A stretch of DNA of 35,316 nucleotides, taken from positions 1-35,316 of IMG/VR virus record IMGVR_UViG_3300005664_000023. One strand, given 5' to 3'. Source of the stretch: a virus. How positions within the stretch are numbered: the stretch's first letter is position 1; the number at the start of each line of letters is the position of its first letter. Below, piece after piece: positions 8,673 to 18,025 of the stretch. The translations under genes were made by a program, and so were the position numbers. The notes below the pieces were generated by a model. The model was not told where the DNA came from. It searched no databases and worked only from the letters and a program-made list of their open reading frames with translations.

Positions 8673-8785
8673 CCACTCTCTGCCTTAAGTAGAGTGGACC
8701 CGAAAGGGTTAATAACAATCAGATTGAGTTGTAAGGAATGGATGTTTACATGTCAATTCCTAATAGGTGGTGGGTGGACTCAATC
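8673..8785 (+). promoter_or_regulatory. Intergenic hairpins after the capsid gene
   Basis: The 140-nt gap after the capsid gene contains CCACTCT/AGAGTGG (8673-8697), ACCC-GAAA-GGGT with a GNRA tetraloop (8698-8709), and a long arm GATTGAGT/ACTCAATC (8722-8785) that encloses AGGAAT/ATTCCT. No U-tract follows, so these are not ordinary rho-independent terminators. They may protect the 3' end of the capsid message or set the expression ratio to the next gene. Confidence 0.5.
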
Positions 8786-8797
8786 AGATGAACACAC

Positions 8798-9229
8798 ATG
8801 GAACGACGAGGAGAACAATTCGGATTGTGGAACGCAGTGAAAGCATCAACAGCCCTTGCAGTAGGGAACACAACGCTATTTACGGTTTCTGGTAAGGTAA
8901 AGCTGTTGAGTATTAGTGGTAAAGTGGAGACGGCTGTCTCTGACAGTGCCGTAAGCGTCACGCTTGCATCCGTCCCTACGGTTGGTGCATCTGCTTCAAT
9001 TGCAGCTGTTACGAGTGTTAGAAACAATGGACTTGGTGTACAGTACAACATCACTGGAACCCTAGCCAACGCCATCACAACTTCAGTAGCCGCAGGAGTG
9101 TACCAGGCAGCCCCGTTGGTAATCCCTGCTGGTGCCATCAAGCTTCAGTCCTCTGCGACTCCAGCCGCTGGTGCAATCTCGTGGGTAGTACAGTACGTGC
9201 CAATGGAGGCAGGTGCCAGAGTCATCTAA
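8798..9229 (+). CDS. Beta-rich virion protein, possible second decoration or appendage protein
   Basis: 143 residues, rich in Ala, Val, Ser, Thr and Gly, with alternating beta-strand pattern throughout (LFTVSGKVKLLSISGKVETAV...VSVTLASVPTVG). It contains no catalytic motif. It has its own hairpin-bearing leader after the capsid gene, and the leader AACACACATG has no Shine-Dalgarno. Composition and place point to a small structural protein on the head or tail surface. Confidence 0.55.
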   Translation: MERRGEQFGLWNAVKASTALAVGNTTLFTVSGKVKLLSISGKVETAVSDSAVSVTLASVPTVGASASIAAVTSVRNNGLGVQYNITGTLANAITTSVAAGVYQAAPLVIPAGAIKLQSSATPAAGAISWVVQYVPMEAGARVI

Positions 9230-9247
9230 TTATAGGCAAACCAATAA

Positions 9248-9448
9248 ATGCCTAAATTAAAGAAAATACAGCCAGTAGTACAAGAACCCGACGCACTCGA
9301 CAGCGTAATGGCAGTCGCAGACGTAGTGTTCGACCTACCACAGGAGCCTGTAGAGAAACCAAAATTCAAGACGATAGATATCAACGGTAAGAAATATAAG
9401 CAGTTCCGTCGTGATGATGGGACCACCTTTGTCGAACCACTAAATTGA
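9248..9448 (+). CDS. Small hypothetical protein
   Basis: 66 residues. The acidic N-terminal part (VVQEPDALDSVMAVADVVFDLPQ) is followed by a compact beta segment, KFKTIDINGKKYKQFRRDDGTTFVEPLN. It is not recognised. It lies between virion genes and is preceded by ACCAATAAATG without a Shine-Dalgarno. Its stop codon lies inside a stem (TTGAGT/ACTCAA) of the following intergenic structure. Confidence 0.5.
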   Translation: MPKLKKIQPVVQEPDALDSVMAVADVVFDLPQEPVEKPKFKTIDINGKKYKQFRRDDGTTFVEPLN

Positions 9449-9506
9449 GTCTAGTCTTCCTCTGGCCGAGCTATCCAAGTGCTCCGCCAGAGAGGATTGC
9501 ACTCAA
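9445..9506 (+). promoter_or_regulatory. Intergenic stem structure
   Basis: TTGAGT (9445-9450) pairs with ACTCAA (9501-9506) and encloses CTCTGGC/GCCAGAG (9460-9466 with 9486-9492), itself around GAGC/GCTC. The outer stem includes the stop codon of the upstream gene and ends 7 nt before the next ATG. It resembles the other hairpin-bearing spacers of this region; there is no U-tract. Confidence 0.45.
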
Positions 9507-9513
9507 AACATAA

Positions 9514-9915
9514 ATGCGAAGAATTCCACTGAGAGAGACAATGTTGTCAGCCTCCACCACCGCCACAAGCGCAGGTGTTAGAGTTACTGACTATCGTAAC
9601 TGTATCCTTGCCATCTCCGGCAACAACGCTTCTGCGAACCTAAAGGTATTCATCAAGGGTTCCATCGGCGACACAGCACCAGACTTCACGGTAGACAAGG
9701 CACAACGCAGCCCCACGAACAACTGGGAGTACATCGAAGTAGTAGACCTTGAAGACGGCGCAGCAATTGACGGGCTTACAGGAATCAACCTTTCCGGCAA
9801 CGCATTCCGCCTCATTGAGGTGAACATCAACTCTCTAGACTTTATTGCCGTCTCTTGCACTGCTGTCACAGCAGGAACAGTGACTGTTACAGGTAACTTT
9901 ACCACCAACGAGTAA
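9514..9915 (+). CDS. Beta-rich virion protein of unknown role
   Basis: 133 residues with a beta-sandwich-like alternation and a Thr/Val-rich end (CTAVTAGTVTVTGNFTTNE). The segment WEYIEVVDLEDGAAIDG...LSGNAFRLIEVNINSLDFIAV resembles small phage fibre or decoration modules with an aromatic-flanked sheet, but no family is named with confidence. Its stop overlaps the next start (TAATG). Confidence 0.52.
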   Translation: MRRIPLRETMLSASTTATSAGVRVTDYRNCILAISGNNASANLKVFIKGSIGDTAPDFTVDKAQRSPTNNWEYIEVVDLEDGAAIDGLTGINLSGNAFRLIEVNINSLDFIAVSCTAVTAGTVTVTGNFTTNE

Positions 9916-10532
9916 TGTCGATGGCAAAGAAGCTTAGCGCAATAGCCGAGCTTAACCTGAAGAGAGTAGAGATAGAGCACATAAAGGAAGCGATGAGGAA
10001 GGGACAGGAAGAGATTAACAATCAGGAGAATAGGCTACGACAGATACAGGCCGACACTAGGGCAGAGCAGGACAAGTTGGCCTCTTTACAGGCTCAACAA
10101 GCCCAGTATGACGATATCAGTGCCAAGGTAGTCCAACAGCAAAATATCCTACAGGCACTAGCTAGGGAGAACGATAAGATGGACAAGGACATCCAACTCC
10201 GCAGGCATCAGCACAACATAGAGATAGAGGCACTAGATAAGGCACTAAGCGACAGACTCGAACAGACACGACGCAAGACGAAAGACGCTGAAACCGGCAT
10301 GATAGCAGTGATAAACCGCCTTCAGCAAGAGATAGATGCACTGCAAGCCCAACGAGAGAGCCTAGAACAGTGGGCAGAAGACAAGCTCCAGGAGGTGGCC
10401 ACAGCTGTGAAGGCACTCCACGACAGGGAGCAGTACATCTCGACAGAGCTTATTAGCATAGACAAAGAGAGAAAATCATTAAAAGACATGAGACGGTTAA
10501 TACAACACATCAATGACAAGAACAGCATCTAA
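9915..10532 (+). CDS. Coiled-coil virion-associated protein
   Basis: 205 residues that read as an almost uninterrupted coiled coil from about residue 5 to 195 (heptads of L/I with E, K, Q and R; Gln-rich LQAQQAQYDDISAKVVQQQN). No enzyme motif is visible. The start could be ATG 9915 or the Met two codons later. It overlaps the preceding stop by TAATG and the next gene by 20 nt, and so is coupled to the appendage genes. It might be a fibre-attachment rod or a tail assembly chaperone; only the coiled coil is seen. Confidence 0.55.
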   Translation: MSMAKKLSAIAELNLKRVEIEHIKEAMRKGQEEINNQENRLRQIQADTRAEQDKLASLQAQQAQYDDISAKVVQQQNILQALARENDKMDKDIQLRRHQHNIEIEALDKALSDRLEQTRRKTKDAETGMIAVINRLQQEIDALQAQRESLEQWAEDKLQEVATAVKALHDREQYISTELISIDKERKSLKDMRRLIQHINDKNSI

Positions 10533-11379
10533 TCTAACAGTCAGTGTCGAAGGAGACATCGGCACACTAGACCAGCTACAGACTGGTCCTATCGCTCCGT
10601 TGACTACTGCCATCGTTGATGCCAGTGGCAACCAGGTCACGTCTTTTGGTGGCGGAACGCAGTACAACGACGGTGCGGCACGTGGGTCAGCTACTGGTAC
10701 CCTTGCACTTGGCGACGACGGCACCAATATCCAGTCGGTAAAAGTAGACTCCGCAGGTGAACTACAAATCGATGTGCTCTCTATCGCCGCAGGTGATAAC
10801 AACATCGGCAACGTAGATATAGCCTCTTCGATCCCAGCAGGTACCAACAACATCGGTGACGTAGATGTTCTCACTATCCCTGGCGTTGTCGGCACAGTAG
10901 CGGACGATGCTACCACACCAGGCAATCCAGTCATGGTGGGTGGTTCTTCTAAGAACTTCGATGGTTCTGCACCTGGTAACGTTAGCGCAGAAGACGACGT
11001 GTCTCGCTCAATCACAGACCCAAATCGCAGAGTGTATGTAAACGCTGTACACCCACACTTCTGGTCGTATCACACAGACACGGCGGTTGCTATCGTAGAC
11101 AAGCAAATCCAAGCGTCCCCCGGTGCGAATCACTCAATCTTCATCACGGACATTGTGGTATCTAGTACCTCGACAGTAGCAGGCGCACAACTCTTCTTTG
11201 AGGAAGGTTCCACGAAAATCCTTGGGCCATACTACCTTGAAGCAGTGGCAGGACGTGGCATGGCTATTAGCTTCTCCACACCCAAGCAGGTGACAGCCAA
11301 CACAGCGGTCACTATTACAGCTAACCAGGCCACACAGAAGACTATCGACATAACTGGCTTTATCGCACGCATCAACTAA
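10513..11379 (+). CDS. Virion or fibre protein with short repeated beta motifs
   Basis: 288 residues. The first half contains repeated elements of the type N-N-I-G-N/D-V-D (DNNIGNVDIASSIPAGTNNIGDVDV) and VKVDSAGELQIDV, as in beta-helical or fibre-shaft segments of phage tail proteins. The second half (VYVNAVHPHFWSYHTDTAVAIVDKQIQ... to FIARIN) looks like a globular beta-sandwich domain. It starts inside the coiled-coil gene (20-nt overlap). It is probably a surface appendage; the role in receptor binding is inferred. Confidence 0.55.
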   Translation: MTRTASNLTVSVEGDIGTLDQLQTGPIAPLTTAIVDASGNQVTSFGGGTQYNDGAARGSATGTLALGDDGTNIQSVKVDSAGELQIDVLSIAAGDNNIGNVDIASSIPAGTNNIGDVDVLTIPGVVGTVADDATTPGNPVMVGGSSKNFDGSAPGNVSAEDDVSRSITDPNRRVYVNAVHPHFWSYHTDTAVAIVDKQIQASPGANHSIFITDIVVSSTSTVAGAQLFFEEGSTKILGPYYLEAVAGRGMAISFSTPKQVTANTAVTITANQATQKTIDITGFIARIN

Positions 11380-12032
11380 TGGCACTCACGCTCCTATCAA
11401 CTATTACGGCAGTAACTAGTAACTCGACTGTTACTAACTATTCCACTAGCCACACTACCGACACCGGCACCACGCTGTTAGTCGTGACAGTGGCGAATCT
11501 TACAGCGACGACAGCCGTGACATTTGATGGGGTATCGATGACTAACTTCGGTGGCACTACGCAAGGCACACGTCCACGCATATTCTATCTCTTGAACCCA
11601 AATATCGGCTCTGGGCTTACTATCCAATGCACGAACGCAAGTAGTGACGGGCACGGTGTTGCGGCCTACAACTTTTCTGGGAACGACATGACTACTCCTA
11701 TGGAGAGTCTGCAACAGACAGACGATTCAGAAACCACTACAGTCACTGTCGTAACTAGCAGGGACGGTTCATACTGTGTCGGCTTGCTCGGCACCAACTC
11801 TAATACCGCTACTGTCGGAATGTCTACTGGTACTGAAGTACTAGACGGGTCTGCCGGATTCGCCAAACTTGTTGGTGGGTATCAAACGGCTGCGACTGCT
11901 GGGAACCAAACCGTAACATTTACTATTTCTGCTGGTACCCCACGTATGGTAGGTGCTGGCGTAGTGCCTGCACTCCCAACACCTGAAGGTGGAGCTTCCA
12001 ACCCAGGGTGGTCTGGAGCAGGAGTCTGGTAA
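11379..12032 (+). CDS. Beta-sandwich appendage protein, unknown
   Basis: 217 residues, very rich in Thr, Ser, Gly and Val. A pattern of strands (TTLLVVTVANLTATTAVTFDGVSMTNFG... RIFYLLNPNIGSGLTIQCTN) is reminiscent of the carbohydrate-binding-like or immunoglobulin-like modules found on phage particles. The C-terminal tail GGASNPGWSGAGVW is Gly/Trp-rich. It begins directly at the preceding stop (TAATG). Virion surface location is inferred from context. Confidence 0.5.
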   Translation: MALTLLSTITAVTSNSTVTNYSTSHTTDTGTTLLVVTVANLTATTAVTFDGVSMTNFGGTTQGTRPRIFYLLNPNIGSGLTIQCTNASSDGHGVAAYNFSGNDMTTPMESLQQTDDSETTTVTVVTSRDGSYCVGLLGTNSNTATVGMSTGTEVLDGSAGFAKLVGGYQTAATAGNQTVTFTISAGTPRMVGAGVVPALPTPEGGASNPGWSGAGVW

Positions 12033-12045
12033 ATAACTATAAACA

Positions 12046-13650
12046 ATGAGAGTAATCACAAACTGGCAAACAACACTATCGGCATCGGTCACAGCGTCAC
12101 AGACGACGATTCCTGTTAGTTCGATTATGACTTCGGACGACACACCACATACCATTACCATCGCAGACTTTGATGATGGGTTTGGGTACATGACAATCGA
12201 ACCATTAGGTTCTAAGATTGAGATCATTAAATTCACTGGTATCACCGACAACGGCGACAACTCTGGCATTCTTACAGGTGTCACCCGTGGTCTTGCCTTC
12301 TATGGTGGTACAGAAACATCAGTAGCGGCCAATGGACGCACGCACCAGGCTGGCTCTAGTATCGTGTGCTCTGACGCTCACTATTACTACGACCGCTTGA
12401 TGGATCTCACATCCGCAGAGACAGTGACCGGTATTAAGACATTCACAGTATCCCCTATTGTCCCTACACCTACGACGGACTACCAGGCTTCTACTAAGAA
12501 GTACGCAGATGACCTGTCTTTCGCAGGTGCACCTAACGCTTCTACTACAGTAAAGGGTATCTCACAGGAAGCGACACAGGCAGAAATCGACGCACGCACG
12601 ACTACTGGTAGTACTGCGGCACGCCTATTCATGAACCCAGGCACACAACGCTCAACGATGAAGAGCGACTACGTTGTGGCAACTGGCACACCAACGGCCT
12701 ACGCTATCGCACCAACACCTGCAATTACAGCCTACAGCGCAGGGCAGGAATTCACGTTCAAGGTAGCGAAGACCAACACGACAGCTGTGACACTCTCTGT
12801 CAACGGCTTAGCAGCTACCCCACTAAAGCGCAACAAGAACCTGGCACTTGTAGGTGGTGAAATGACGACTAACGCTGTTGTGGGTGTTCGATTCGATGGA
12901 GTAAATTTCCAGCTCCAAGACACCGTTTCCCCGAAGGTTTCTACCGATGGCCGTGAGCTGTACGCTCTCTCCACGACAGGAACGACTGCATGGACTATCG
13001 GACTTTCTCCAACACAGACAGCATTGGTGGCAGGTCTTCTAGTGCACTTCAAGCCTGACACAGTAGGTGGACACCCGACCCTCAATGTAGACAGCCTGGG
13101 CGCAAAGGACGTGATGTATGCCTCTGCTGGCGGTGTTGAGTTTATCCCTACAGGATACTTCGAGTCTGGTGCTGTAATCTCCGCCATTTATGATGGTACG
13201 CGATTTGTGTCGGTGTCCGACAGCAGGCCATTGTTTGCGGCTGGCGCACCGTCCGACCTATCTACTACTGGTGCAGGTAACAATGATGTTACCATTACGA
13301 CAGGATTTCGACCTCGCTTCATTGCCATGGACTACTACATTCAGGGTATTGATGGAACCTCTGCCGCAGTAAACGAAAAGGGAACCTTGTTCTTTGTCGG
13401 TACTACCAAGGTTAATGGCACATTATTGGCAACAGGGACGGGCGACAATAGTATACCAGCTACACATACAAACTCGGTAGCTGATGCTGATGGGGCTATT
13501 AGTGGCTCAGCAAACCAAGAGGCTAGTATGACATTAAGTATTCCATCACTGTCGTCAACTGGGTTCACACTTAGACGTGCCGTTGCAGTAGGAGGCACAT
13601 ATGCAGGCGGAACGCTACGAGCCAAGGTTAGCTATAGAGCATTTGCCTAA
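12046..13650 (+). CDS. Tail fibre-like protein
   Basis: 534 residues. N-terminal beta domain (about 1-120), then the segment SAETVTGIKTFTVSPIVPTPTTDYQASTKKYADD (about 125-160). This matches the common fibre pattern in which a T-V-x-G-x-K-T-F strand precedes ASTKKYAD. Next comes a middle region with Gly/Thr-rich beta repeats (TAVTLSVNGLAATPLKRNKN, FDGVNFQLQD), and a C-terminal domain (FRPRFIAMDYYIQ... to YRAFA) similar to small lectin-like fibre tips. It is probably a host-binding fibre or base of a fibre. The leader AAACAATG has no Shine-Dalgarno. Confidence 0.62.
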   Translation: MRVITNWQTTLSASVTASQTTIPVSSIMTSDDTPHTITIADFDDGFGYMTIEPLGSKIEIIKFTGITDNGDNSGILTGVTRGLAFYGGTETSVAANGRTHQAGSSIVCSDAHYYYDRLMDLTSAETVTGIKTFTVSPIVPTPTTDYQASTKKYADDLSFAGAPNASTTVKGISQEATQAEIDARTTTGSTAARLFMNPGTQRSTMKSDYVVATGTPTAYAIAPTPAITAYSAGQEFTFKVAKTNTTAVTLSVNGLAATPLKRNKNLALVGGEMTTNAVVGVRFDGVNFQLQDTVSPKVSTDGRELYALSTTGTTAWTIGLSPTQTALVAGLLVHFKPDTVGGHPTLNVDSLGAKDVMYASAGGVEFIPTGYFESGAVISAIYDGTRFVSVSDSRPLFAAGAPSDLSTTGAGNNDVTITTGFRPRFIAMDYYIQGIDGTSAAVNEKGTLFFVGTTKVNGTLLATGTGDNSIPATHTNSVADADGAISGSANQEASMTLSIPSLSSTGFTLRRAVAVGGTYAGGTLRAKVSYRAFA

Positions 13651-13653
13651 ATT

Positions 13654-14838
13654 ATGGAATCTACTAAACTCTCAACAATCATAGCGAGAATGGATAGATA
13701 CCAAGATGTATCTACCGTGGAGGAACAGTACAAGGTGCGTGACATTGATGAAGCTGTCCGTACCTTGCGCAGGACTATCCAGCCACCCTGGGTAGTAAAA
13801 TCGACTACCATCGCTATCTATAAGGACGTGTTCTTGTACCCTATCGCCGCAGACCACGCATACTTGGCGATGATAGAACAGCCACTCAACGGCGGCACAC
13901 AACCATGGTTCAAGCCTAACTTGAACGCACAATATACCTCGTTGCAACAGTTCTACCAAGACCGCACGGACAGGAATCTAATCGCTGAAGTGTGGGATGG
14001 TGGTTCTAAGCAGCTCGGTATCCGTTACAAGGACATCAACTCGACCAGCGCACAGGTAAGCTCTAGTGATGCTGACAACTACACGGCTTCTGGTACAGCT
14101 TCTAACCCTGTCGCTGAAACAGTGAACACAATCGACGGGCAGAACACGGTGAAGTTCACAGTTACCGCAGGAACGGCCACAATCACAGAAGCACTCAATA
14201 GCCTAAGCGACTCTGACTACTTGAAGAAGAACTTCTTCCGTTGGATATACCTAGATGCGGTGCCCACCTCTATATCTCTTAGTTATGGCAACGACTCTAG
14301 CAACTACCTATCGGCCACCGTCACCACGCAGTTTGCAGGCAACGCACTGAAGGCTGACGCATGGAACCTTGTAGCGTTTGACCTTAACACAGCTACCACG
14401 ACAGGCACGATCGATTCTGACTCGTTCGACTACTCTGTGCTGACTATTAACGGCGCAGGTGCAGGGACGTATTATATCGGCCCAGCCTACATCAGGACAG
14501 GCGTAAAACTGGATTACTACTACTACAGCCTTTATAACATTAAGGGTTCTGCGTCCTCTGTTCTTAGTAAGCAATACTTCTTCAACGACACGACCAACAC
14601 TTATGACACAGCTGACTCTCTAGTAGGAGAGGGCGAATGGATAGATGTGATCACATTCGATGCTATCCTCACCACGCTTGGCGACAACGCCAATGACAAT
14701 GTGATTAAGCTAATTAGCCAAAAACGCATGAAAGCATGGGAGGCTTTCGAAATGAGATACCCAGATATGAGTCCCGTCATCACTACTAACCGTCAGGTCT
14801 TCTCAACGGAGCCTGGACTTGAATTCCTCAAACGCTAA
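13654..14838 (+). CDS. Large structural protein, possible head-tail connector or tail protein
   Basis: 394 residues. The N-terminal 110 and C-terminal 80 residues look like one helical and beta domain (MDRYQDVSTVEEQYKVRDIDEAVRTLRR; KLISQKRMKAWEAFEMRYPDMSP). They are separated by a beta-rich middle (about 130-300) with the look of a jelly-roll insertion (FFRWIYLDAVPTSISLSYGND...WNLVAFDLNTA...YYIGPAYI). Adjacent to the beta-propeller-like tail gene, so a connector or tail-gatekeeper role is plausible. No sequence motif proves it. Confidence 0.5.
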   Translation: MESTKLSTIIARMDRYQDVSTVEEQYKVRDIDEAVRTLRRTIQPPWVVKSTTIAIYKDVFLYPIAADHAYLAMIEQPLNGGTQPWFKPNLNAQYTSLQQFYQDRTDRNLIAEVWDGGSKQLGIRYKDINSTSAQVSSSDADNYTASGTASNPVAETVNTIDGQNTVKFTVTAGTATITEALNSLSDSDYLKKNFFRWIYLDAVPTSISLSYGNDSSNYLSATVTTQFAGNALKADAWNLVAFDLNTATTTGTIDSDSFDYSVLTINGAGAGTYYIGPAYIRTGVKLDYYYYSLYNIKGSASSVLSKQYFFNDTTNTYDTADSLVGEGEWIDVITFDAILTTLGDNANDNVIKLISQKRMKAWEAFEMRYPDMSPVITTNRQVFSTEPGLEFLKR

Positions 14839-16655
14839 TGGCTGAATCTAAATGGATAATTAGAGACGTGTTCCCTGGGATGATGACCAAGAAAGATGCA
14901 TCTAAGGTTGTGCCTGGTGCCTCTGTCGGAGGTAGGAATGTCATGTTCACTGATATGGACAGAATCGCTGTGCGTCCTCTTGGTTACGAGACGTACCCTG
15001 CTGACAGTGAAGCTCTATCTGACACGACAAAGGTGCACTCAATCCATACATTCAGAAGGCGTGACGGCTCCAACATCCTGATCCGTGGGCAAGGGTCTAA
15101 GATGCAGTGTTTCGATGAGACTACCGCAGGGTGGGTTGTGATTACTAGCGGCCTCACAGTTGGTGCTAGTATCGGGTTCGCTGATCAGAACATCAACACC
15201 GACCAAAGCTCATTCACCTACTTTGGTAACGCCTACCAGCCATACTCTCGCTGGAGTGGGAACAAGACGCACCTGACTGTCGCACTCAACCCAACAGCGA
15301 CGACTGTAGCAGTAGCAGGCGCACAGGGATTCCGCACGGTCAACGGCACAATCGTGATCGGTGGTGTAAGGAAGACCTATTCATCTCGTACCAACACCAT
15401 CTTCACCCTTACTGGGCAGGCTGGTACCACGTGTGCAGTGGGCATCCCTGTCGTAGAGGCTATCCACCGCTATCCAAACAACCCGAAGGGCAACCTACTC
15501 TTGGCCAACAGCAACCGTGTATTCGTCGCTGGGGCAACACAGGTAGCATCTGCCGTGTGGTTCTCAAAGTATGGAGATGCCACGAACTTCATTAACGCCG
15601 TGTTGGTCACAGGGAGTACAGCAACAGACCCTGGTATCTTTAACCTAGCGGAAGGCGGTGGAGCAGTGACTGGTATGGCACTGGACGAGAATTCGACATA
15701 CTTCTTGAAACGTGGTCTCATTTATAAAGCCACGCTGTCTGACACCTTATATACACTCACCCCTCTAAAGCCTTTCGACGGTAAGAGCCAGACTACCGGC
15801 TCCATCGGCGATCCTTTCACTTCAGAAAATGGCACTATCTTTGTGACTCCGGATAAGAAGATCTACCACCTAACACGATTACCGCAGGTTGACTACCCAC
15901 AGCTTGTACCTATCAGCGACCCAATCAAGACGACAGTCGACGCACTCTATTTTGAGAACTTTAAAGGCATCACATTCAGGGAATCAGCCTACATCGCATG
16001 TTCATCTATTAAAGGCGGTGGTAACGATACGATATTGGTATATGACTTGAAAGACCAGATCTGGCACACCCCGATTTCAGGTTGGAATGTCAGCGATTGG
16101 GCTATCTATGACAACGGCGACGGCGATGGCGACCAGCTCTATTTCGCATCGAACAACTCGTTAAATGTCTTTAAAGTCACCACTACGCCTCTGGATGGAG
16201 AATTCAGCGTGGAGGCTGTAGCGATCATGAACCAAGAGACGTTTGGAGCACCAGCAGAACGCAAGTTCCTAGAGAATTTCTTCCTTGAGGGGTACATCGG
16301 TGCCAACACTACACTCAATATCTCACTCCTGTTCGATGATAACGGTTTCACTCAACAGCTCTCCGGTTCTATACAGGGTAACGAGACAGCAATCCTGTTC
16401 GACACTGACAACCTCAACCAATTCGGAACCAATCCGTTTGGTATAGAGGCTTTCGGCGCATCATCGGATGAGATTGGGCTTAAGAAGTTCCGTGTCTACA
16501 TGAAGGACGGTCTGCGCAACATCCCATTCTACTCGCTCCAACTCCAGCTCTCCAGTGATGGCGATAACCAACAGTGGGAGGTCATCAATGTGGGATATAA
16601 AGTTGGTATCTATGAGAAGGAGACAGACCGTAATCTTAATAAAGCTTTCGCCTAA
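14838..16655 (+). CDS. Tail tube or nozzle protein, beta-propeller type (probable)
   Basis: 605 residues. The start (FPGMMTKKDASKVVPGASVGGRNVMFTDMDRIAVRPLGYETYP) has the pattern seen in podoviral tail nozzle or stabilisation proteins: a P-G start, a G..V....N segment and an R-x-R/V-P-G-like turn. Repeated blade-like units follow (SFTYFGNAYQPYSRWSG, NRVFVAGATQVASAVWFSKYGD, GMALDENSTYFLKRG, DTILVYDLKDQIWH, DQLYFASNNSLNVFK). Such proteins form the short tail below the portal. The start overlaps the preceding stop (TAATG). Distinguishing a T7 gp12-like from a P22 gp10-like part needs structure prediction. Confidence 0.66.
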   Translation: MAESKWIIRDVFPGMMTKKDASKVVPGASVGGRNVMFTDMDRIAVRPLGYETYPADSEALSDTTKVHSIHTFRRRDGSNILIRGQGSKMQCFDETTAGWVVITSGLTVGASIGFADQNINTDQSSFTYFGNAYQPYSRWSGNKTHLTVALNPTATTVAVAGAQGFRTVNGTIVIGGVRKTYSSRTNTIFTLTGQAGTTCAVGIPVVEAIHRYPNNPKGNLLLANSNRVFVAGATQVASAVWFSKYGDATNFINAVLVTGSTATDPGIFNLAEGGGAVTGMALDENSTYFLKRGLIYKATLSDTLYTLTPLKPFDGKSQTTGSIGDPFTSENGTIFVTPDKKIYHLTRLPQVDYPQLVPISDPIKTTVDALYFENFKGITFRESAYIACSSIKGGGNDTILVYDLKDQIWHTPISGWNVSDWAIYDNGDGDGDQLYFASNNSLNVFKVTTTPLDGEFSVEAVAIMNQETFGAPAERKFLENFFLEGYIGANTTLNISLLFDDNGFTQQLSGSIQGNETAILFDTDNLNQFGTNPFGIEAFGASSDEIGLKKFRVYMKDGLRNIPFYSLQLQLSSDGDNQQWEVINVGYKVGIYEKETDRNLNKAFA

Positions 16656-16660
16656 AATCT

Positions 16661-18025
16661 ATGGCACAAACACCAATATTCGCAGAACCGACAATCAAAG
16701 ACTCCAGCAATTCTGGTTTCTTGACGCAGGCATCTAAACCCTTTGAGATGGCTAAAGCTAAAGATCCCACTTCTACTACGAGTGATATAGAGACTGCGTA
16801 CAATTCGACCATCGCAGATCTCAACAGCCTGTCCGAGGTACGCACAGCGTATGACAGTCTCAATGCTCCATTCAGCGCACAGGACGAGGGGCAGGTGAAC
16901 GCTGCAGGAAACACTGCAGGACTAGAATACGACTCACGCATAGCGCAAGCACGTGAAGAGAAACGACAGGGTATGGCCAGAGCTACGATCGGTGCAGGCG
17001 AACGTGGTGGTTTTATGAACACCCAATTTGCAGGGATCGGTGCTCTCATGCCCACAGAGGGGGATACGTTCGTAGGTACAGGTGGTGAGCTGTCTCGCAT
17101 CCAGGATCAATATAGCCTCACTATCGCAGAGTTAGAGAACGCCAAGCAGGTTGCGATCCAGAAGGCAAAGTCCGCAGAACGTGAGTACATCAAGACCGGT
17201 CGCAGACAGGCATATGACGACTTGCTCAAGTACACGTCTGAGGCACGGGCTACGGCAGACCAGCAGATCCAACAGGCCAACGCTAAGACGACAGCATTAC
17301 TGAATGCGAAGAAATTACAGGACGAACTGAACAAGCCGGTCATCGAAGCAACGGAGGCTGTGCAGAAGTACGCAGTCAAGTCAATGGAGGATTACGCCTC
17401 TGGTTTTGTTGATCTTGAGCCTGCAGACATCCCTAATCTCACATTGAAGCAAATCCAAGAGCGCATACTGCGCAGTGACGAGTACAAGCTAGAGGCACAG
17501 GGCGAACAGGACAAGGCGGCAGGCTCTGACTATCAGGAGTATAAGAACCTACAGAAGTTGGGTGAGATCCCAGCAAACATGACGTACCTGGGCTACCAGA
17601 AGCTACTCGCTACACAGTATGGCACAGAGAAAGCTGGTGGTTCTAAAAATGGGTTTAGCTTCTCATCTGGCGACCAAACCAAGCTCTTGGGCTCTGGCTT
17701 CTCTCTCCAAGACATGAAGAACATAGAAGCAGATGTGGAGACCGCAGGGCTTGATGCCGTTCTTGCTGACCCAAGCCTCACAGAGCAACAGCGTGGTGTG
17801 CTTAACGACATATTTAAGGTTCAGACTAGCAAGCTCACACGCTCTAGCCTATCGGACTTTTTCGGCATCCCAGATACCGCAGAAAGATCAGGCATTAAGG
17901 GATTCTTTGGTGCAGGAAAGACAAACGCAGAAAAGCTTACTGAACTAGTAGACGCAGTAGAAAAGTATAAGGCCGTTGGATATACAGATGTAGAAATATT
18001 GAAAATAATGGAAGACCAATCATAA
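16661..18025 (+). CDS. Probable internal or ejected virion protein
   Basis: 454 residues, mostly helical, Ala/Glu/Gln-rich, with long heptad-like stretches (SLTIAELENAKQVAIQKAKSAEREY; ATADQQIQQANAKTTALLNAKK). A Gly-rich segment lies near 105-125 (ARATIGAGERGGFMNTQFAGIGA). It lies between the tail protein and a 1193-residue virion protein, the usual place for ejection proteins that line the DNA path. No catalytic motif is recognised. The leader AAAATCTATG has no Shine-Dalgarno. Confidence 0.52.
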   Translation: MAQTPIFAEPTIKDSSNSGFLTQASKPFEMAKAKDPTSTTSDIETAYNSTIADLNSLSEVRTAYDSLNAPFSAQDEGQVNAAGNTAGLEYDSRIAQAREEKRQGMARATIGAGERGGFMNTQFAGIGALMPTEGDTFVGTGGELSRIQDQYSLTIAELENAKQVAIQKAKSAEREYIKTGRRQAYDDLLKYTSEARATADQQIQQANAKTTALLNAKKLQDELNKPVIEATEAVQKYAVKSMEDYASGFVDLEPADIPNLTLKQIQERILRSDEYKLEAQGEQDKAAGSDYQEYKNLQKLGEIPANMTYLGYQKLLATQYGTEKAGGSKNGFSFSSGDQTKLLGSGFSLQDMKNIEADVETAGLDAVLADPSLTEQQRGVLNDIFKVQTSKLTRSSLSDFFGIPDTAERSGIKGFFGAGKTNAEKLTELVDAVEKYKAVGYTDVEILKIMEDQS

